DNA of 64,000 nt, from NCBI GenBank assembly GCA_015056415.1, contig SVGJ01000007.1, forward strand, positions 20,567-84,566, read 5' to 3'. The stretch is from Clostridiales bacterium. Lineage in GTDB: Bacteria; Bacillota; Clostridia; Christensenellales; Aristaeellaceae. Of this stretch, positions 58,846 to 64,000 are shown in pieces (the first letter of the stretch is position 1; the number at the start of each line of letters is the position of its first letter). Below the pieces are notes generated by a model. The model searched no databases and was not told the origin of the DNA. It was given only the letters and a program-made list of their open reading frames with translations. The translations under genes and the position numbers were made by a program.

Positions 58846-59469
58846 TTATTTCCGTTTCGCGTCGGCCAGGATCCTCAGGAAGGTGTTCCTGATGGCCACG
58901 CACAGCGTATCCACGCCCGTGGTGAAAAGGCCGAACAGCACCGGTTCCACGCTGAGGAGCCTGGAATTCGCGTCCCCGCCGGTGATGGCGTAAATGCCGC
59001 TGTTGATCGTGTTGTACACCGTGACCACCAGGAACATCAGCAGGAAGCCGTACATCAGGTTCATCAGGAATCCTACCGCGCCCCTGCGCGTCACCATGAT
59101 CCACCGGGCACTGCCGCCGGGAAGTTTTTCGGTAAAGCGGAGGAAGTGGTTGATCAGCAGGTCAGTCACCATGCCCAGAACAATGGCGGCGATGAAGAGC
59201 ATATCCAGCTGATTGCCCACATACATCCCCAGCCCCATGAACACGAAGAAGCACACCGCGCCATAGAACCAGAACTTGATCAGGATCACCTTGAGCCACT
59301 CAGGCATGCGCCACTTGACCTTGCCGGAGCGGTACTTTTCCAGCTCCTCCCGGGAATATCGGGGGGTGTTTTCCTTATCGGCGGAAACGAGCTCCTCCAC
59401 GGCCTCGGTGTGCAGGTCGTAATAGGAGGCCGGCTTCTTTTCAGGCTGATCCGGAGTGTTTTTCTTCAT
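58846..59469 (-). CDS. Four-TM membrane protein of unknown function
   Basis: 207 residues. Long soluble N-terminus (1-58: acidic/basic, KPASYYDLHTEAVEELVSADKENTPRYSREELEKYRSGK) then TM helices near 60-83, 88-109, 131-153 and 172-195, the last including GVDTLCVAIRNTFL. No family recognised. It starts 4 nt after the stop of the next upstream membrane gene, with the ribosome site inside that gene's last codons, and is followed 18 nt later by GH105. Constant tight packing with an ABC ATPase suggests it is part of the same system. Confidence 0.7.
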   Translation of the reverse strand: MKKNTPDQPEKKPASYYDLHTEAVEELVSADKENTPRYSREELEKYRSGKVKWRMPEWLKVILIKFWFYGAVCFFVFMGLGMYVGNQLDMLFIAAIVLGMVTDLLINHFLRFTEKLPGGSARWIMVTRRGAVGFLMNLMYGFLLMFLVVTVYNTINSGIYAITGGDANSRLLSVEPVLFGLFTTGVDTLCVAIRNTFLRILADAKRK

Positions 59470-59473
59470 GGGC

Positions 59474-60046
59474 TCACGCTTCCTCGCTCAGGAGGATGGC
59501 GTCCATATTACCCATCTCCTCCACCGGCAGCGAGGTATCGATGCGGCGGAACAGCTTGCGCAGCACGGGCACCAGGGCCGTCAGCAGCGCGCCCACGATG
59601 ATGATGATGCAGTGCACACCCAGCATATCATAGGTCTGGCTGATATACTTGGTGCTGTCCGTCACGACGATGGGGTTCGTTTCGCGGGTCAGCGCAGCGT
59701 CGATGCAGCCCATGTAGTAGATATCGCAGTAGATCAGGATGCCCAGCATGAGGAACATCAGCACCAGCATGGGGATATTGGTCTTTTTGCGATGGGGATA
59801 GGCATTCAGGAAACATACAAGAGACAGCATGGAGAACAGCATCGTGCAGAAACCGCTCAGGCCCATGCCGCTCAGCTGCAGCTTGGCCGTGGTGTCGGAC
59901 ACATGGGTCAGGTTCAGCGAATAATAGAGGAAGCCCAGCACCAGCACCAGCATGGGGATGGTTTGCGGCTTGCGCTTGAGGGAAACGATCGTCTTGCGGC
60001 ACATTTCCTTCAGGCCGCGGCGCTGCTTCTTGCCGTGATTGGCCAT
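59474..60046 (-). CDS. Four-TM membrane protein of unknown function
   Basis: 190 residues. Basic N-terminus (MANHGKKQRRGLKEMCRKTIVSLKRK), TM helices near 29-47, 62-83, 91-113 and 139-162, then an acidic tail ending EEMGNMDAILLSEEA. Its start is 2 nt after the ATPase stop, and GAGGAG in the ATPase's final Glu codons is its ribosome site, so it is surely co-translated with the ATPase. No EAA loop (the coupling motif of ABC permeases) is visible. Function unknown. Confidence 0.7.
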   Translation of the reverse strand: MANHGKKQRRGLKEMCRKTIVSLKRKPQTIPMLVLVLGFLYYSLNLTHVSDTTAKLQLSGMGLSGFCTMLFSMLSLVCFLNAYPHRKKTNIPMLVLMFLMLGILIYCDIYYMGCIDAALTRETNPIVVTDSTKYISQTYDMLGVHCIIIIVGALLTALVPVLRKLFRRIDTSLPVEEMGNMDAILLSEEA

Positions 60047-60048
60047 GG

Positions 60049-61131
60049 TTATTCCTCCTCCCTGATGGCGTTGGTGGTTTCCTTATCGAAGAAGTGGCAC
60101 TTCTTGAACTGCACGCTCACATGATCGCCGGGCTTGTAATCGCACCAGCCACGGAGCTTGCAGGTGATCTGCGCCTCCTGGGTATTGGAGCCGCACAGGC
60201 GGCCGTGCACCAGGGTGCTCATGCCCAGGTTCTCGTTGGAGAAGACCTGCACGTCAATGTCGCCGCCGGTCTCGATATCCTCGGGGCGGACGCCCAGCAC
60301 GATCTCCTTGCCGACGTATGCCGCCAGCAGGCTCTTCTGCTCTCCGCTGAGCTTATAGCGGAAGAAGCTGCCCTCCAGCGCGTCCTGTCCCACAGTCACA
60401 TTGAAGAAATTCATGGGCGGCAGGCCGATGAAGCTGGCCACAAAGAGGTTCGCGGGCGTATCATAGAGCTCCAGGGGGGTGCCCACCTGCTGCACATGGC
60501 CCATGGACATACACACGATGCGGTCGGCCAGGGTCAGGGCCTCGGTCTGATCGTGGGTCACATAGAGCATGGTGGCGTTCATGCGCTTGTGCAGCAGCAG
60601 GATCTCACGGCGGGTGGCGCCGCGGAGCTTGGCGTCCAGGTTGGAGAGAGGCTCGTCAAACAGGAACACCTTAGGGTTGCGCACGATGGCGCGGCCCATG
60701 GCCACGCGCTGGCGCTGGCCGCCGGAAAGCTGCTTGGGCTTTTTGTTCAGCTGATCCGTCAGGCCCAGGATCTCCGCCGCCGCCAGCACCTTCTTGTGTA
60801 TCACATTGGGATCCTCCTTGCGCAGCGTCAGGGAGAAGGCCATGTTTTCATACACGGTCATGTGGCCATAGAGGGCATAATTCTGGAACACCATGGCCAT
60901 GTCGCGATCCTTGGCGGGAGCGGTGGTGATGTCCTTGCCGTCCAGCAGGAGCGTGCCGGCGGAGATGTCCTCCAGGCCGGCCACCATGCGCAGCGTGGTG
61001 GACTTGCCGCAGCCGGAGGGACCCACCAGCACGATGAACTCGCCGTCCTGCACTTCCAGATTGAAGTCGAACACGGCCTGCACTTTGTTGTCATAAATCT
61101 TGTCCAGATGCTGTAAGCTGATGTTTGCCAT
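60049..61131 (-). CDS. Sugar ABC transporter ATPase (MsmX/UgpC type), copy 2
   Basis: 360 residues. Walker A GPSGCGKST at 38-46, Q-loop VFQNYALYGHMTVYEN near 82, signature QLSGGQRQRVAMGR near 135, Walker B VFLFDEPLSNLD near 157, switch His in VTHDQTEALT, and a TOBE-type C-terminus (IVLGVRPEDIETGGDIDV). It is a close paralogue of the ATPase at 55733. Its operon places a solute-binding protein and four small membrane proteins around it, but no recognisable permease in the window; permeases may lie beyond position 64000. Confidence 0.95.
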   Translation of the reverse strand: MANISLQHLDKIYDNKVQAVFDFNLEVQDGEFIVLVGPSGCGKSTTLRMVAGLEDISAGTLLLDGKDITTAPAKDRDMAMVFQNYALYGHMTVYENMAFSLTLRKEDPNVIHKKVLAAAEILGLTDQLNKKPKQLSGGQRQRVAMGRAIVRNPKVFLFDEPLSNLDAKLRGATRREILLLHKRMNATMLYVTHDQTEALTLADRIVCMSMGHVQQVGTPLELYDTPANLFVASFIGLPPMNFFNVTVGQDALEGSFFRYKLSGEQKSLLAAYVGKEIVLGVRPEDIETGGDIDVQVFSNENLGMSTLVHGRLCGSNTQEAQITCKLRGWCDYKPGDHVSVQFKKCHFFDKETTNAIREEE

Positions 61132-61154
61132 AGGGCATCTCCTTTAAGGTTACT

Positions 61155-61664
61155 TTACGCCTTCCCGATCAGGGAAGCATTGTAGGCAGCCAGCTTGTGG
61201 CTGCGCTGCACGGCGACGATGCCCGCAACGATGCTGCAAGCGGCGGACAGGCACAGGTAAACGATCACCAGAATGAACTGACCGGCCTCCATCACCGGGA
61301 CCTCCACAGCCTGCTTTTCGATGACGCGCTTGGTCATGGCGGAGTGGGCCATCAGGGGCAGAATGAAGATGCGGACGATCTGCCCGGCGCCCAGCACCAG
61401 CAGCGCGATGCCATAGCCGAGCTTATAGTTCTTCACGCCCTCGGAGGCCAGGAAGGAGATCAGCATGAACACCAGGTTGTACACGATGGAAATGCCGATC
61501 AGCCAGGTGTAGTACCAGTTGCCCACGTCAGACTCGTAAATATTCACGAAGTAGAGCACATCGAAGAGGATCGCCAGATAGACCATGCGGGAGGAGAAGG
61601 TGTTCTTTGTATAACGCATCCGGTCCATCTGGATGGCTTTCTGTTCGTTTAGGCTGAGGGTCAT
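61155..61664 (-). CDS. Four-TM membrane protein of unknown function
   Basis: 169 residues. TM helices near 27-44, 51-73, 81-104 and 127-152 (AGQFILVIVYLCLSAACSIVAGIVAV), short basic ends. Its ATG shares the last base with the upstream stop (TAATG), a sign of translational coupling. No family recognised and no EAA loop. The ATPase follows 23 nt later. Confidence 0.7.
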   Translation of the reverse strand: MTLSLNEQKAIQMDRMRYTKNTFSSRMVYLAILFDVLYFVNIYESDVGNWYYTWLIGISIVYNLVFMLISFLASEGVKNYKLGYGIALLVLGAGQIVRIFILPLMAHSAMTKRVIEKQAVEVPVMEAGQFILVIVYLCLSAACSIVAGIVAVQRSHKLAAYNASLIGKA

Positions 61665-62260
61665 TACGCGGTCACTCCCTTTCCTTCATCGATCAGTTTC
61701 TTTTCGGCCTTCATCAGGTGAAGCTTCCACACATAATTGGCAACCAGCGCCAGGCACACCAGGATCATCACGGCGATGACCAGGTAATGAATATCGAACC
61801 AGAAGGTGGAATCGATGTAATTCTTCCTGCGGCGGCTGGCATACTTTTCGTAGGTTTCGAAATCGATCCGCAAGAACTCAGCCTTGTAATGCTCGATCTG
61901 CGTATGGGCCCACACGCTCAGCGCGATGCCCGCGCCGGCGAAGGTAAAGGTGGAGATCGCGTTGCCGATATAATAGCGGCGGCGGTTGTGGGTGCTGGTG
62001 ATAAACAGCAGGCAGGCCAGCAGCAGCAGGCCGATGGAGCCGTTCAGCAGGGCCCGGTTGAACGGCTGGATGTGGTAGTAGACCTCGGCGCCGGGCACAT
62101 TGACCTTGGCCGTTTCCAGCTTGGCCTCCTCCGGCAGGGCGTAGAACAGGCCGTCATACAGGTCGGTGGACAGGCCCAGCGAATACAGGAACACAAGGCC
62201 GCAGGCCACCAGCGCTGCAAAGCAAAGGATCTTCTGCCACGTCAGTTGCTTTTTGTACAT
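61664..62260 (-). CDS. Four-TM membrane protein of unknown function
   Basis: 198 residues from the ATG at 62260 behind AGGAGG; the frame's earlier start lies in a hairpin region. TM helices near 10-29, 68-88, 98-118 and 155-178. A 38-residue outside loop (30-67: STDLYDGLFYALPEEAKLETAKVNVPGAEVYYHIQPF) and an inside basic stretch SRRRKNYID are visible. No known family. First gene after the solute-binding protein, from which two hairpins (62316-62380) separate it. Confidence 0.7.
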   Translation of the reverse strand: MYKKQLTWQKILCFAALVACGLVFLYSLGLSTDLYDGLFYALPEEAKLETAKVNVPGAEVYYHIQPFNRALLNGSIGLLLLACLLFITSTHNRRRYYIGNAISTFTFAGAGIALSVWAHTQIEHYKAEFLRIDFETYEKYASRRRKNYIDSTFWFDIHYLVIAVMILVCLALVANYVWKLHLMKAEKKLIDEGKGVTA

Positions 62261-62315
62261 ACAAACCTCCTGTAAGAAACGCGAACCGGCTGAACGCTGG
62301 TGCGGAAATATCCTC

Positions 62316-62380
62316 ATGGGCTCCCATCAGCCTCTTTCTTCAAGGGGCTGATGGGAGCCCATGACGGGGCTTGCGCCCCG
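62316..62380 (-). terminator. Two tandem hairpins between solute-binding protein and membrane gene
   Basis: A perfect 17-bp stem (62316-62332 with 62346-62362, 13-nt loop) and a 6-bp CGGGGC/GCCCCG stem (62365-62380). Neither has a clear U-tract on the minus strand, so partial termination or protection of the upstream mRNA is more likely than a full stop. Confidence 0.6.
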
Positions 62381-62395
62381 CCATGGTGAATGGAA

Positions 62396-64000
62396 TTACT
62401 TGTTGTAGTACTCGATCAGGCGATCGTAGGCTTCCTGCTTCAGGAACAGGTAGTCAGCGCCGTTCAGGCTCTCGGCCACGGTGTTCACAGCTTCGTCAGC
62501 GGAGAACATGCCCTCGGCGGCAAAGCCGGAAACGATGATGTCAACAAAGGCGTTGGCGCCGCCCTTGGCGGAGTTGAACTTCTCAGACAGCTGAGAGTAC
62601 TCCTTCAGGGTCTCGTTCTCGGTCTTGGTGTTGGGCAGCACGGTGGGCACGGAGGTGTACCAGGCATTCTCGGTCACAGCCAGCTCGGGGTGCTTGATGG
62701 TGCCCAGGCCGATGGCGGTGGAGATGTAGCCGGCGCCTTCCTTGCCAACCTCGTGCGTGCACTGATACTCGAAGGCCTGGCTCTTGGCGAAGGACAGGGT
62801 GGAGCCCAGGTACATACGGGCATAGTTGGTGTAGTTGCCGGAGGCCTTCTCCCACAGCTCAGCGTAGGTGGCGTCGGCGATCACGGGCATCTCGGTACCG
62901 TTGAAGTTGAAGGTCACATAGGAGCCGTCGTCATTGGTCTTGATGAAGGCGTCGGGGCCGTAGCTCATCAGGATCTGGCCTTCGGTGCTGTAGGCGTAGT
63001 CGATCAGCTTCAGGGCAGCGTACAGCTTATCCTGGTTGCCGGCAACGCCAGCCACGGAGATGCCCCAGCCATCGGTCTTCACAGAACGCCAGGACTCGGT
63101 AAAGCGCATATAGACGCCTTCCTCGTTGGTGCCGTCGAACCAGCGGGCCACGGGAACCATCACAGCCATGTACTTCTCGCCGTCCTGCAGGGCGGTCTCG
63201 TTGTAAACGGTCTGGGTCTGGTTGTAGTCATAGTGCATGAAGCCCAGGTCGTTCTCCAGGTAGGTCTTGGTGGATTCCTCGGCGGTCTCCACGAAAGCCT
63301 TGGAGATCAGGCCTTCCTGAACCAGGGTGTTCATCTTGGCCATGGCTTCGTAGGCGTCCAGCTCCTGGCGGGCGTCACGCAGGTAGCCATCAGCGTCGAT
63401 CCACAGGAAATCCTGACGGGATTCCAGGCCGCGCACGCCGAACAGGGTGCCGGCAAAGCGGAACATATCCACACGACGCTGGTTGTTGTTGTCCTCGCGG
63501 GAGAACAGGCCCTGCACGGTTTCGGTGCCATTCAGGGTCTGGGGGTTGGCGACCACGCAGCGCAGCAGGGCGACGAGCTCGTCAGCGTCCCAGGCAGCGT
63601 TCTGGCCGATGAACAGGTTGGAACGGGTGGTGCCGTAGTAGCCGTTGTAGGCTTCGTCGATGTAGGTACGCAGCATATTGACGGCGGCAACGCCATCCAG
63701 CTCGCCGGCGTTGTTCATCTTCTCGACGATGTTGCCGGCCACGTCATAGTTCTTGGTGACCTTTTCCACAGCGGTGCCTTCCAGGTTGACAACGTCAACT
63801 TCCACAGCGCCGGCAGTGGGCATGTAGGGGGTGTACACGGCGGCGGCCAGCTTGTTGGAGGCTTCAGCGGTGAATTCGCCTTCGCCGTCCAGCAGCTTCT
63901 GCACCCAGTCAACGCGCATCAGAGGCATACGCTCGATGTCGTTCACGCCGTCAAAATAGGGGGAGAAGTAGATGGCGCCGGTATCGGTGTTGCCGGTGAT
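62396..64000 (-). CDS. Extracellular solute-binding protein of a sugar ABC importer (5' partial)
   Basis: 534 residues are visible and the frame runs off the window, so the N-terminus and signal peptide are missing. A GTG at 63946 is internal, not a start: the frame reads through it (ITGNTDTGAIYFSPYFDG before it). Family 1 solute-binding features: FLWIDADGYLRDARQELDAYEAMAKMNTLVQEGLIS near 205-240, VARWFDGTNEEG, GWGISVAGVAGNQDKLYAALKLIDYAYSTEGQILMSYGPD near 315-355, typical of the C-lobe 'iskksknpeaalklidwlys.eg'. Highest-level gene of the operon ending with GH105; pectin-derived oligosaccharides are the inferred ligand. Confidence 0.85.
   Translation of the reverse strand: MTGNTDTGAIYFSPYFDGVNDIERMPLMRVDWVQKLLDGEGEFTAEASNKLAAAVYTPYMPTAGAVEVDVVNLEGTAVEKVTKNYDVAGNIVEKMNNAGELDGVAAVNMLRTYIDEAYNGYYGTTRSNLFIGQNAAWDADELVALLRCVVANPQTLNGTETVQGLFSREDNNNQRRVDMFRFAGTLFGVRGLESRQDFLWIDADGYLRDARQELDAYEAMAKMNTLVQEGLISKAFVETAEESTKTYLENDLGFMHYDYNQTQTVYNETALQDGEKYMAVMVPVARWFDGTNEEGVYMRFTESWRSVKTDGWGISVAGVAGNQDKLYAALKLIDYAYSTEGQILMSYGPDAFIKTNDDGSYVTFNFNGTEMPVIADATYAELWEKASGNYTNYARMYLGSTLSFAKSQAFEYQCTHEVGKEGAGYISTAIGLGTIKHPELAVTENAWYTSVPTVLPNTKTENETLKEYSQLSEKFNSAKGGANAFVDIIVSGFAAEGMFSADEAVNTVAESLNGADYLFLKQEAYDRLIEYYNK

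Noticed and set aside
63944..63946. GTG at 63946 as start of the second solute-binding protein
   Set aside because: The frame continues open to the window edge with protein-like sequence and no ribosome site precedes the GTG; it is an internal Val.
1..64000. Search for tRNA, rRNA, transposase, integrase or phage genes
   Set aside because: No cloverleaf, rRNA-like or mobile-element sequence was noticed in the intergenic gaps or among the coding regions; a dedicated scan was not possible.

Overview
The window looks like the chromosome of a GC-rich (strong G/C third-position bias) anaerobic gut Firmicute in class Clostridia. Reasons: near-consensus TTGACA/TATAAT promoters, strong AGGAGG ribosome sites, dense U-tract terminators, a sortase LPxTG tail, DegV, RadA-YacL, an ECF S component, pyruvate formate-lyase, LplB/LplC-type sugar ABC permeases and MsmX-type ATPases. 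The genus cannot be set from this sequence alone. No rRNA, tRNA, CRISPR array, transposase or phage gene was seen.

Layout. 1-105 is the tail of an LPxTG surface protein. 176-3675 holds purC, an orphan CofE-like (F420 glutamate ligase family) gene, a secreted PsbP-like protein and an acetyltransferase. 3792-9412 is one tight plus-strand operon: HAD phosphatase, CtpE-like P-type ATPase, ROK fructokinase, DUF3842, a DUF3237-like protein and a ribokinase-type PfkB kinase. 9455-11942 is yacL-radA on the minus strand. 12095-15928 encodes three secreted proteins (two NAGPA-type phosphodiester glycosidases and a leucine-rich-repeat protein). 16002-19001 is a GH2 beta-galactosidase. 19109-21878 holds membrane genes (flippase-like protein, ECF S component, NusG-II protein, Gx-type membrane protein). 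21959-25448 holds a metallophosphoesterase, an M50-like protease, a Nudix hydrolase and DegV.

25579-64000 is mostly a glycan-use region: GH127, GH31, GH42, a Gfo/Idh/MocA oxidoreductase, MalQ, GH5 (in the pflBA operon), an MFS transporter, a type-B carboxylesterase, an SBP-permease-permease ABC operon, two AraC regulators, a DUF4038/GH140-like protein, GH3, an MGH1-like (alpha/alpha)6 hydrolase, a MATE transporter, two MsmX/UgpC-type ATPases, GH105 and a second solute-binding protein. The enzyme set fits intracellular breakdown of imported plant cell-wall oligosaccharides (arabinan/galactan side chains, rhamnogalacturonan, xyloglucan). That is inference from families: none of the glycoside hydrolases here carries a signal peptide.

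Most striking points. (1) 34631-34834: a consensus promoter in the 3' end of malQ, a 19-codon leader ORF with its own ribosome site, a terminator and a mutually exclusive antiterminator, ahead of a GNAT acetyltransferase; this looks like a ribosome-controlled attenuator. (2) 58846-62260: four unrelated four-TM membrane proteins packed around an MsmX-type ATPase, next to a solute-binding protein, with no recognisable permease in the window. (3) 48824-49618: an XRE-type regulator fused to 19 perfect five-residue glycine repeats. (4) Terminator-like hairpins in the leaders of pflB and the ECF S component, and a palindromic operator on the second AraC promoter. Starts were moved from the longest frame to the ATG/GTG/TTG with the best ribosome site; such changes are stated per gene.
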